Origin: Hymenobacter jejuensis
Lineage (GTDB): Bacteria; Bacteroidota; Bacteroidia; Cytophagales; Hymenobacteraceae
DNA: 64,000 bases
Assembly: GCF_006337165.1 (NCBI RefSeq)
Contig: NZ_CP040896.1
Location: 2,480,001-2,544,000 of the forward strand
Reading direction: 5' to 3'
Of this stretch, positions 32,505 through 40,517 are shown piece after piece. The position numbers and the translations under genes were made by a program. The notes beneath the pieces are model-generated. The model searched no databases. It had not been told where the DNA came from and was given only the letters and a program-made list of their open reading frames with translations. Position 1 is the stretch's first letter; the number at the start of each line of letters is the position of its first letter.

Positions 32505-33347
32505 ATGAATATGAAATTGGGCCTCAACGCCTACGGCAAAAACGCGGTCAACTTGTCGAAAATCATCCGCCACGCCGATCACCACGAATTCCGCCAGATT
32601 TCGGTAAATGTGCAGCTAGAAGGTGATTTTGAAACGGCCTATACCCTCGGCGACAACACCAAGATATTACCTACCGATACCCAAAAAAACACCGTTTACG
32701 CGCTGGCCAAACAGCATTTTACCGGCACCATCGAAGAATTTGGCTTGCAGCTGGCGTACCATTTTTTCTCGCGTAACCCGCAGGTTTCGAAGGCCAAAAT
32801 TGAGATTACGGAGCATGGTTGGCAGCGCATGGCGTTCGACGAGCAAGCACACCAGCACGCTTTTACGGGTGGCGGCGCCGAAAAGCGCACCACGGTAGTC
32901 ACTCAGACCGCAGGCGGCGCCACCGTTTCGTCGGGCCTAAAGGATTTATTGATTCTGAAAACCACCGATTCGGCCTTCGAAAACTACATAAAAGACGAAT
33001 ACACGGTGCTGAAAGAAACCTCCGACCGCATTCTGGCTACGCAATGCGAGGCCGTTTGGGATTACACCGCCACCGACCTCGATTTCGAAGCGACGTACCA
33101 GAAAATCCGGACGACGCTGCTGCGCACGTTCGCGTTTCACAAGAGCCTATCGGTACAACAGACCTTGTTTGCCATCGGCGAGCAAATCTTGCGGGAAAAC
33201 GACGTAGTGCGGGAAATCCGCCTCATCATGCCCAACAAGCACCACATTCCCTTTAATCTGGAGCAATTTGGGCTGGACAACAACAACGAGATCTTTATCG
33301 CCACCGACGAGCCATTTGGTTATATCACCGGAACGGTAAGTCGTTAA
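32505..33347 (+). CDS. Urate oxidase (uricase)
   Basis: The 280-residue cofactor-free oxidase converts urate to 5-hydroxyisourate and H2O2. It has the tandem T-fold domains of uricases: MNMKLGLNAYGKNAVNLSKI at the start (the catalytic Lys is in the first strand-helix region), GLKDLLILKTTDSAFENYI, then LSVQQTLFAIGEQILRENDV and the closing NKHHIPFNLEQFGLDNNNEI. ATG at 32505 or two codons later. It is the only rightward gene of the purine cluster, divergent from allB, and its 3' side faces xdhC across the locus C repeats. Confidence 0.94.
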   Translation: MNMKLGLNAYGKNAVNLSKIIRHADHHEFRQISVNVQLEGDFETAYTLGDNTKILPTDTQKNTVYALAKQHFTGTIEEFGLQLAYHFFSRNPQVSKAKIEITEHGWQRMAFDEQAHQHAFTGGGAEKRTTVVTQTAGGATVSSGLKDLLILKTTDSAFENYIKDEYTVLKETSDRILATQCEAVWDYTATDLDFEATYQKIRTTLLRTFAFHKSLSVQQTLFAIGEQILRENDVVREIRLIMPNKHHIPFNLEQFGLDNNNEIFIATDEPFGYITGTVSR

Positions 33348-33381
33348 TAATCAACATTTTAATATTTTTATAAGCTACAAG

Positions 33382-33511
33382 CTAGTTCCCCTCCTCAACT
33401 GAGGAGGGGCTAGGGGTGGTTGAAAGATTAGAGTTAGAAGCTAGAACTACTAATTGTCTGGGTGCTCCGACCAATCACCCCTAACCCCTCCTCAGCTGAG
33501 GAGGGGAACTA
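33382..33511. repeat. Palindromic repeat family 1, locus C (inverted pair)
   Basis: Left arm 33382-33422 differs from the locus A arm by one base in the palindrome centre (caactg). The right arm 33472-33511 is inverted with a few end changes. About 49 bp separate them, without a gene. It lies between the convergent stops of uox and xdhC. Confidence 0.95.
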
Positions 33512-33532
33512 ACCTTAGCTCTAGTTTGGGTC

Positions 33533-34504
33533 TTAGCTCTTGTGGTTTTTTACCGCAATAAGCTGAGCCGCAATGCTGATGGCGATTTCCTCGGGCGTTT
33601 GGCTGTGGATGGGCAAGCCAACCGGCGCGCATAGCTTTGCCAGATATGCGGGCGAAATTCCTTCGGCACGGTAGTCGCCCAGCAGCTTTTCAATCTTTTT
33701 CTGGCTGCCCAGCACGCCCAGAAAGCGCAGGTTTTTGGGTAGCAACGCCCGCACGGCAATATCGTCGGTGCGGTAGCCGACGGTCATGATAACCACGTAC
33801 TGGTTGGCGCCGTCGGGGATATGGGCGGCCATTTCGTGGTAGGTTTCGACTACTGTTTTCTGGTGCGCCGCGTCGTTTTCCAGAAAAGTATTTAGCTGCG
33901 GCCGGTCTTCGTACAGCGAAATGCGAAAATCAAGCGTGCGCATCAGCCGCGAAAGCGCCAGCGAGCAGTGCCCACCGCCAACGATGTGCAGGTGCTGCTT
34001 ATAGCCAAGCTGCTCTTGGTACAGCCAGTCCGTTTCCGATTGTTGGCGAAACGCAAATCCTTCCGCTAGTCCCTGGCCCGGTGCGAAGGCAAGGCCTGCT
34101 GGAGAAAGCATCAGAACACCTTGCTGTTCGTGCTGTAAGCAAGAGATGATATCCGTAATTAATTCATAATCAGATGATTGCAAAGGGTAGAGCAGGATGG
34201 TTTGCTCCCCGGAGCAGATCATGCCGCTTTGGTCTTTGGGGGCGGTTTTGTTGTGGATCTGTTTGCGGACTGCGCTTTCGGCCACGCCACTCGCCAACTG
34301 TTCGCGGGCCAGCTGCACGAATTTGTGCTCCATAATGCCGCCGCCAATGGAGCCTTGCATGGCCCCGTTGGCATTTACTCCCATCACAAACCCTTGCCGA
34401 CCGGGGCTGCTGCCGTGGCTTTCCAACACGTACAGCAGCATGGTCGGCAGGCCGGCGCCTACGCTTTCGCTAAGAAACTGCCACGTGGCTAACGCTCTGT
34501 GCAT
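33533..34504 (-). CDS. xdhC: XdhC family molybdenum cofactor chaperone
   Basis: A 323-residue XdhC/CoxI protein. XdhC binds molybdenum cofactor, helps add the terminal sulfur and inserts it into xanthine dehydrogenase. Marks are VLESHGSSPGRQGFVMGVN, GSIGGGIMEH, MICSGEQTILLYP, and the Rossmann domain HIVGGGHCSLALSRL. The C-terminal APVGLPIHSQTPEEIAISI is a family signature. It overlaps the end of xdhB by 35 bp, a sign of close co-expression with its client. Confidence 0.94.
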   Translation of the reverse strand: MHRALATWQFLSESVGAGLPTMLLYVLESHGSSPGRQGFVMGVNANGAMQGSIGGGIMEHKFVQLAREQLASGVAESAVRKQIHNKTAPKDQSGMICSGEQTILLYPLQSSDYELITDIISCLQHEQQGVLMLSPAGLAFAPGQGLAEGFAFRQQSETDWLYQEQLGYKQHLHIVGGGHCSLALSRLMRTLDFRISLYEDRPQLNTFLENDAAHQKTVVETYHEMAAHIPDGANQYVVIMTVGYRTDDIAVRALLPKNLRFLGVLGSQKKIEKLLGDYRAEGISPAYLAKLCAPVGLPIHSQTPEEIAISIAAQLIAVKNHKS

Positions 34505-36776
34505 GTGTTACTTTCACGCCGGTAGCCGGCTGCGGATACAGGGCCAGCAACACCTTTTCGGGCGTCATGGGCGCGTTGAAACCGATGGGCGAATCGGGGT
34601 TGAAGGCTTTGATGGCGTTGCGCAGGGCGAAGTACGTGCCGATGCCGTACATAAACGGCGGCTCGCCCACGGCCTTGGAGCGGAAGATCGCCAGGTTGTC
34701 GTTGTCGGTTTGCAGCGCCTCAATCGCGATTTCCTTGGGTACTGAATAGATGTCGGGCACTTTGTAGGTCGAAAGCGTATTGGAGCGCAGGCGGCCGGTG
34801 TGGTCGTAGAGCAATTCCTCCATTGTCATCCAGCCGATGCCCTGCACGATGCCGCCCTCAATCTGGCCGCGGTCGATGTTGGGGTTCATGCTCCGGCCGA
34901 AATCATGGACGACTTTTACGGCGTCCACGGTGTAAGTACCTCGTATGCAGTCGATTGTGGCTATCGTAATGGCCGTGCCGTAAACGTGGTAAGCAAACGG
35001 ATGGCCCTTCTCGGTAGCCTTATTGAAATGCACTTCGGGCGTGGCATAGTGCGCGTGTTCTGAGAGGCTGATGCGCTTGAGGAAAGCCGCGGTCACCAGT
35101 TTCTTCCAGTCCAAAGCCGTTTCCTCGCCGTGGACGAGCACTTTTTCGTCGCGCAGTTCCACGGCTGCTTCGGGTACCTGCAACTCTTGCGCGGCCACTT
35201 CTTTGAGGCGCTGCACGATGGCCTGGCAAGCAAGCTGCACGGCTTTGCCGTTCAAATCGGCGGTGGCGCTGGCGGCGGAAGGCGAGGTGTTGGCGATGCG
35301 GTTGGTGCTGGTGGTCTGGAGGCGAACGCGGCTCGGGTTGATCGAGAACGTCTGGGCTGCTACCTGCAACAGTTTGGTATTCACGCCTTGGCCCATTTCT
35401 ACGGCGCCGGTGCTCACCTTCACACTGCCGTCGTAGTAGACGTGCACCAAGGCGCGAGCCTGGTTCATGGAAGTGTTGGTGAAGGAAATGCCGAAGCAAA
35501 TCGGCATAAACGCCAAGCCTTTTTTGCGCACTGTGTTCGAGGCATTGAAGTCCTGCACCTGCTGGCGCAGCGCCTCTACGTCGTAAAGCGTTTCTGCTTT
35601 GTGCCAACACGCATGGGACTCACTCACAGCCTTTTGGCCGTACGGAAACTCGTCGCCGGTTTTGTTGAGGTTCTGCTTCTGAATCACGCAGGCGTCGATG
35701 CCCAACTGCTCGGCGGCTTTGGCGATGGCGGCTTCCATTACAAACTTCGCCTGGGGCCCACCAAACCCGCGGAAGGCCGTATTGGGCGGCAAGTGCGTGC
35801 GGCAGCTGAAAGCAGTGGCCTTGACGTTGGGGATGAAATACGTGCCCGTTGCGTGAAACAACGTCCGCTCCATAATGGCCGGCGACAAATCGGCGGCCGC
35901 TCCAGCGTTTTGGTAATACGTTGATTCGTAAGCGATTATATTCAGGTCTTTGTCCAGACCCAGCTTGAAATCGGAAGAATACGGGTGCCGCTTGCCGGTC
36001 ATTTGCATGTCTTCGAGGCGGTGCAGCACGTACTTGACCGGCTTGCGCAAATGGTGCGCCGCCAGCGCGCACAAAGCCACCCAGGCATTAGCCTGATCTT
36101 CTTTGCCGCCAAAGCCGCCGCCCAACCGAATTACATCGACTTCTAGTTGGTGCATGGGCACGCCTAGCACCCGCGCCGCCGCCCGCTGGCTGGCCGTGGG
36201 GCTTTGGGTAGAAGAGTAGATTTTGAGGCCTTCGTTTTCCTCCGGAATCGCGTAGGCGCACTGCGTTTCGATGTACAGATGCTCCTGCCCGTTGGTGTCG
36301 GCACTGCCTTCCACCACGTAGGCGCATTGGTCCCAAGCGCGCTCAGGATCACCAAGTTGGAAGGTGCGCGGCGGCACAATCAGTTCGCCTTGGGCCTGGG
36401 CTACGCGCGGGTCGGTGATGATGGGCAACGGCGTAATTTCTGCCGTGATTTTGCGCACGGCGGCGCGGGCAGCTTCGTCGGTTTCGGCTACCACGAAGGC
36501 AATGGGCATGCCGCAAAAATCAACTTCGTGCTCGGCCAGCAGCGGCTCGTCGGGGATAATGCCGCCAATCTGGTTTTCGCCGGTGATGTCGCGGTGCGTG
36601 AAGATGCGCACAACGCCTGGATGTTGCGCGGCTTCTGCGAGATCGAGGCGCTCAATATGTCCGTGCGCCACGGGCGAGATAAAGGCCGCCCCAAACAAGG
36701 TTCCGGCCACGAGCGGAATATCGTCGAGGTACAGAGACTTGCCCGTGGTATGATTGCCGGAATCTATGTTTTTCAT
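34470..36776 (-). CDS. xdhB: Xanthine dehydrogenase, molybdopterin-binding subunit
   Basis: The 768-residue large subunit holds the Mo-pterin centre that hydroxylates hypoxanthine and xanthine. The features are NHTTGKSLYLDDIP, the GGGFGGKE loop (AxGG-type cofactor contact) near 220, NTAFRGFGGPQ with the substrate-binding Arg, EMGQGVNTK, and KAVGEPPFMYG with the catalytic glutamate. It pairs with the separate FeS/FAD subunit (xdhA) upstream; the hairpin element R3 lies in the 158-bp gap between the two. The xdhC start is inside its 3' end. Confidence 0.95.
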   Translation of the reverse strand: MKNIDSGNHTTGKSLYLDDIPLVAGTLFGAAFISPVAHGHIERLDLAEAAQHPGVVRIFTHRDITGENQIGGIIPDEPLLAEHEVDFCGMPIAFVVAETDEAARAAVRKITAEITPLPIITDPRVAQAQGELIVPPRTFQLGDPERAWDQCAYVVEGSADTNGQEHLYIETQCAYAIPEENEGLKIYSSTQSPTASQRAAARVLGVPMHQLEVDVIRLGGGFGGKEDQANAWVALCALAAHHLRKPVKYVLHRLEDMQMTGKRHPYSSDFKLGLDKDLNIIAYESTYYQNAGAAADLSPAIMERTLFHATGTYFIPNVKATAFSCRTHLPPNTAFRGFGGPQAKFVMEAAIAKAAEQLGIDACVIQKQNLNKTGDEFPYGQKAVSESHACWHKAETLYDVEALRQQVQDFNASNTVRKKGLAFMPICFGISFTNTSMNQARALVHVYYDGSVKVSTGAVEMGQGVNTKLLQVAAQTFSINPSRVRLQTTSTNRIANTSPSAASATADLNGKAVQLACQAIVQRLKEVAAQELQVPEAAVELRDEKVLVHGEETALDWKKLVTAAFLKRISLSEHAHYATPEVHFNKATEKGHPFAYHVYGTAITIATIDCIRGTYTVDAVKVVHDFGRSMNPNIDRGQIEGGIVQGIGWMTMEELLYDHTGRLRSNTLSTYKVPDIYSVPKEIAIEALQTDNDNLAIFRSKAVGEPPFMYGIGTYFALRNAIKAFNPDSPIGFNAPMTPEKVLLALYPQPATGVKVTHAQSVSHVAVS

Positions 36777-36818
36777 GGTTGGTAATGTCCTCGGTATAAA
36801 GTGCTTATCAATTCGTTT

Positions 36819-36902
36819 GTCATGCTGAGCGGAAGCGAAGCATCTCGCGTGCTGAGACTGGATTACTGACCAGTAGAGATGCTTCGCTTCCGCTCTGATG
36901 AC
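36819..36902. repeat. Inverted-repeat element family 2, copy R3
   Basis: GTCATGCTGAGCGGAAGCGA, continuing to agcatctc, and at the other end gagatgcttcgcttccgctc, tgatgac. The stem is ~26 bp with one unpaired base. Lies between xdhA and xdhB in the purine cluster. Confidence 0.88.
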
Positions 36903-36934
36903 GCCTATAGTATACTGGCAGCTATGATCTCGGA

Positions 36935-38347
36935 CTATTGCAACAGCTCCTGCGGACTTAGATGTGGGAAAAGCGTTAGAAAATGCGCTTTTAGTAACTG
37001 ACTCAATAACAAGCGTTTATACGTTTCGGTGCCGCGGGCGTCGCTGATGGGCGAGATCTCGGTTTGGGCCAGTTCGGCGGCTTCCTGAACGAGTTCCTCG
37101 GAAATCGCTTTGCCGGTTAAAAACGCCGAAGTTTTGGCCAGAAACATCGGCGTTGGGCCCACGCCGCCGGCCGACACACTGGCCGCCGTAATCAGGTCGC
37201 CGCGGGTGCTGAGGCAGCAGGCCGAATTCACGCTGGCAATGTCGAGGTGTGTGCGTTTGCTGACTTTCTCGAAGTTGAATTGCGTGCGTTCGTCGGGAAG
37301 CGCAAAGCGGATGCTGGCAATGGTTTCGTCGGGCGTTTTGGCCAGCAGCTTGTAGCCCTGGTAAAACTGCCGCAGCGGGATTTCGCGGCTCGTGTGGCCG
37401 TCGCTCAGGGTTAGGGTGGCGTCGAGGGCCAAAAACATGATGGTCAGGTCGCCGATGGGCGAAGCGTTGACGAAGTTGCCCGCTACCGTCGCCATGTTCC
37501 GGATGGGCGTGGACGACACCAACCGCAGATACGGCCGAAACTCTGGGAAAAACTCCTGCATCACCGCCGACTCGGCCAAGTCGGTAACCGTAGCCGCGCC
37601 GCCAATAACGCAGCGATTGCCTTCCCTAGTAATACCTTGTAAATCAGACTTGTCTAGTAAAAAGTGATTCGCGGTTTCCACCATTTCCGTGTGCTTTTGC
37701 ACGTACAGATCGGTGCCGCCGCCTACACGCTGCACCTCCTGGGCGCTGGCGTGGCCGTTGGGGCTGGCCGTGGCTGCCAGTGCGTGCAAACGCTCTTTGA
37801 TGGAGGCAAAATACCGCGGCAGAATCTGCTGTTGGGCCACAAACTCGGCGGGCTCGGTGCCGTTGCGGTCTTCTAGCAATTGGGCCACGCGGGCGGCGGC
37901 CCGCTCAATGGATTTGTAGCCGGTGCAGCGGCAAATGTTGCCGTCGATGGCCGCGATGGCATTTTGCTGGGTAGGTAATTTATCGCTGAGGCAGAAGCCC
38001 GCCAGCGACATCACAAAGCCCGGCGTGCAAAATCCGCACTGCGTAGCCGACTCATCGACCATCGCTTGCTGAATTGGGTTAAGTCCTTCTGTATTAATGC
38101 CTTCTACCGTTACTACGTGCTTGCCCTGCACGTTGCCCAACGGCGTCAGGCACGACGTGAAAGAGCGGTAGCGGAGCCGGTCGTGGCAGGAGTCGCCGAC
38201 CAGCACTGTGCAGGCGCCGCAGTCGCCCTCGCGGCAGCCGATTTTGGTGCCGGTCAGGTTCTTTTCGTAGCGGATATAATCGAGCAGCACCGTGCCAGGC
38301 GGCAACGCTGTGCTTACTTCCCGATCATTCAGAATAAACTTAATCAA
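36935..38347 (-). CDS. xdhA: Xanthine dehydrogenase, FeS and FAD subunit
   Basis: A 470-residue subunit. Residues 38-46 (CREGDCGAC) and a fourth Cys near 66 bind the plant-type [2Fe-2S] cluster; CGFCTPGF and NICRCTGYKS bind the second. From ~185 comes the FAD domain with VGGGTDLYVQKH and SSTPIRNMATVAGNFVNASP IGD. It passes electrons from the Mo centre to NAD+. No ATG is available; the frame is closed by TGA five codons upstream, so TTG at 38347 (LIKFILNDRE) is the start. It is the first gene of the leftward cluster. Confidence 0.95.
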   Translation of the reverse strand: MIKFILNDREVSTALPPGTVLLDYIRYEKNLTGTKIGCREGDCGACTVLVGDSCHDRLRYRSFTSCLTPLGNVQGKHVVTVEGINTEGLNPIQQAMVDESATQCGFCTPGFVMSLAGFCLSDKLPTQQNAIAAIDGNICRCTGYKSIERAAARVAQLLEDRNGTEPAEFVAQQQILPRYFASIKERLHALAATASPNGHASAQEVQRVGGGTDLYVQKHTEMVETANHFLLDKSDLQGITREGNRCVIGGAATVTDLAESAVMQEFFPEFRPYLRLVSSTPIRNMATVAGNFVNASPIGDLTIMFLALDATLTLSDGHTSREIPLRQFYQGYKLLAKTPDETIASIRFALPDERTQFNFEKVSKRTHLDIASVNSACCLSTRGDLITAASVSAGGVGPTPMFLAKTSAFLTGKAISEELVQEAAELAQTEISPISDARGTETYKRLLLSQLLKAHFLTLFPHLSPQELLQ

Positions 38348-38763
38348 GGCTAAAAATCTTCAGGTTGACAGGTAAGATATTGATTTGAGCGCGAATAAAA
38401 AAGAGCCCGCTATTGCACTCTAAACCTGGGTACGAGGTGCCGTTCTGCGCAAAACAACCCAACCACGCCAGGAATCAGGAACCACAACGCCGCCATTGGT
38501 GCAGGACCAATAGCCCGGCTTGGAGCAAGGCCGTGCGACGGATTCCGGGTTTCGGAAGAAGCTGCCCAAAGCCCAATGGTGACAAAGCCGTGGATAAAAA
38601 AAACATTTTGTTGGTAAGTATTTGATTAACAATAATTTATGAGAAGAGCGCGCGGGAGAAGTGTACGCTTCTTTTGGCTCACAGGCAAAGCTGGGCGCCA
38701 CATTGGGTTTTCGCTGTGGGGTTTCCGAACTTGATTGCCATTCCCACTTGTTGCTGCTCCGCT
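38348..38763. other. 416-bp divergent intergenic region (xdhA / aldehyde dehydrogenase)
   Basis: It should contain the promoters of xdhA and the aldehyde dehydrogenase gene, but no good TAnnTTTG box was seen. The middle part (38420-38600) has high GC and open frames on both strands; none has a family motif or a plausible start, so I call no gene. 38600-38640 is AT-rich. Confidence 0.5.
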
Positions 38764-40215
38764 ATGGAAAACCCCGCCGTTGAAATTTCCGCGTTGCCTA
38801 CTGTAAATGAGGCCGCCATCCAACAACTTTTTCGAGCGCAAAAGGGCAGGAGCGAAGCGTTGCGACGCGAAGTAATTCGCGAGCGGTCGGCACGACTACG
38901 CAAACTAGGTAACTGGATTGAGCAGAACCGCCCTGCTATTCAGGCGGCCCTCCAAGCCGATTTTCGCAAGCCCGCCGAGGAAACTGACCTCACCGAAATC
39001 TGGCCTAGCCAAATTGAGATCAAGCACGCAATCAAGCACTTACGAAAGTGGACTAAGCCGCGGAAAGTTGGTACACCGATGGCCTTGTTGGGCACCAAAT
39101 CGTGGGTGCAGTGCGAGCCCAAAGGAGTTTGCCTCATCATCGCCCCCTGGAACTATCCCTTCTACCTCGCCCTCGATCCGTTGGTGTCGGCGTTGGCGGC
39201 CGGCAATTGCTGCATAGTGAAGCCTTCCGAGATCACGCCTCACGTGGCGGCCCTGCTCCGGCGCATGGCCGAAGAGCTGTTTGATCCGGCCGAAGTGGTT
39301 GTGGTAGAAGGCGATAAGGAAGTGGCTACCGTGCTGCTGCGGCTGCCTTTCGATCATATTTTCTTTACCGGCAGCCCCGCCATTGGCAAAGTGGTGATGC
39401 GTGCCGCCGCCGAACACCTGACCAGCGTCACGCTGGAGCTGGGCGGCAAGTCGCCGGTGATCGTGGACGAAACCGCCGACCTGCGCGATGCCGCCGAGAA
39501 AATCGTGTGGGGCAAGTGCATCAACGCCGGCCAGACCTGCGTGGCCCCCGACTACCTGCTTGTGCACGAAAACGTGAAAAGCGACCTGGTGCAGCACATT
39601 CGGGAGGCCATACACCGTTTCTACGACCCCGCTGGCGAAGGAGTGGCCGCCTCGGCGTCGTATGCACGCATCGTCAACAAGCATCATTTCGAGCGCTTGG
39701 CAAGCCTGCTGGAAGAAGCTCAGTACCAAGGTGCTACCGTAGAGATGGGCGGCATTGTCGAGGCTAGCCAATGCTTCATCGAGCCAACCTTACTGATTGG
39801 TGCGGCCCCTAACAGCCGCCTGATGCAAGAGGAAATATTTGGGCCGCTGCTGCCCGTCCAAACCTTCAGCACCCTCATGCAGGCCACCTCCTTCGTAAAC
39901 GAGCGACCCCGGCCGTTGGCGTTATACGTGTTCTCGGGTAGCCGCGAAAACCAGAAATATCTTTTGCAAAACATACCGGCCGGCGGCTCCTGCGTCAACG
40001 AAACCATCCTTCATTTGGCGCACCCCGAGCTGCCCTTCGGCGGCATCGGCAACAGTGGCATCGGTCGGGCGCACGGTTATTCTGGCTTTCTGGCCTTCTC
40101 CAATGAAAAATCTGTGTTGAAGCAACGCACTGGGCAAACGGGAATAAAAACCATGTATCCGCCTTATAATGACAAGGTTAAGCGGATGATCGGCTGGTTG
40201 CTGGCTTGGTTTTGA
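38764..40215 (+). CDS. Aldehyde dehydrogenase, class 3-like
   Basis: A 483-residue NAD(P)+-dependent dehydrogenase. The catalytic Cys is in KCINAGQTCVAPDY, the general-base Glu in TLELGGKSPVI, and the cofactor loop is FFTGSPAIGKVVM. The oxyanion Asn is in IAPWNYPF. Class 3/coniferyl-type features are the short N-terminus, KPSE, and a hydrophobic C-terminal tail (MIGWLLAWF) that may dock on a membrane, as in fatty aldehyde dehydrogenases. The next gene is a long-chain alcohol oxidase, so the pair could oxidise fatty alcohols to acids. ATG at 38764 was chosen; upstream in-frame sequence lacks conservation. Confidence 0.93.
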   Translation: MENPAVEISALPTVNEAAIQQLFRAQKGRSEALRREVIRERSARLRKLGNWIEQNRPAIQAALQADFRKPAEETDLTEIWPSQIEIKHAIKHLRKWTKPRKVGTPMALLGTKSWVQCEPKGVCLIIAPWNYPFYLALDPLVSALAAGNCCIVKPSEITPHVAALLRRMAEELFDPAEVVVVEGDKEVATVLLRLPFDHIFFTGSPAIGKVVMRAAAEHLTSVTLELGGKSPVIVDETADLRDAAEKIVWGKCINAGQTCVAPDYLLVHENVKSDLVQHIREAIHRFYDPAGEGVAASASYARIVNKHHFERLASLLEEAQYQGATVEMGGIVEASQCFIEPTLLIGAAPNSRLMQEEIFGPLLPVQTFSTLMQATSFVNERPRPLALYVFSGSRENQKYLLQNIPAGGSCVNETILHLAHPELPFGGIGNSGIGRAHGYSGFLAFSNEKSVLKQRTGQTGIKTMYPPYNDKVKRMIGWLLAWF

Positions 40216-40242
40216 TAGAGCGCCAAGGCTAGCGTTAAAAGC

Positions 40243-40390
40243 GAGCTCCCCTCCTTTTTTCAAGGAGGGGTGGCCGGAGGCCGGGGTGGTCAGCTAGAAT
40301 TAGAAGACTAAATGCCAGTCTTTGTTCAACGGGTTTTACCACCCCCAACCCACGCCGCTTGATGCGCAGAATTTAAAAAAGGAGGGAAGC
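40243..40390. repeat. Palindromic repeat family 1, degraded locus D
   Basis: 40243-40290 reads gagctcccctccttttttca, aggaggggtggccgg, aggccggggtggtca; 40338-40390 reads accacccccaacccac ... aaaaaaggagggaagcttag. Both ends echo the family 1 arms (ctcccctcc, aggagggg, ggggtggt) but the palindrome centre is replaced by a poly-T tract. It fills most of the 302-bp gap between the aldehyde dehydrogenase and the oxidase. Confidence 0.7.
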
Positions 40391-40517
40391 TTAGTTCTAG
40401 TTTTAATTTTTAAATGCCCTTCTTTCCCTCCCAAAAAGTTGAGGAAAGCGAAGCAGTGTAAAGCGCTGCATGACGACTATCTGGAAGAAAATGCCGATAT
40501 TTTGAAGCGGCTTTACG

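Noticed and set aside
27998-33511. Repeats as a CRISPR array or insertion sequence
   Set aside because: Copies are kilobases apart with no regular spacers, and no transposase or Cas gene is present.
38420-38701. 93-codon minus-strand frame in the xdhA/aldehyde dehydrogenase gap
   Set aside because: Some orderly-looking residues (KPGYWSCTNGG) but no convincing start, promoter or family; other frames there are equally open.
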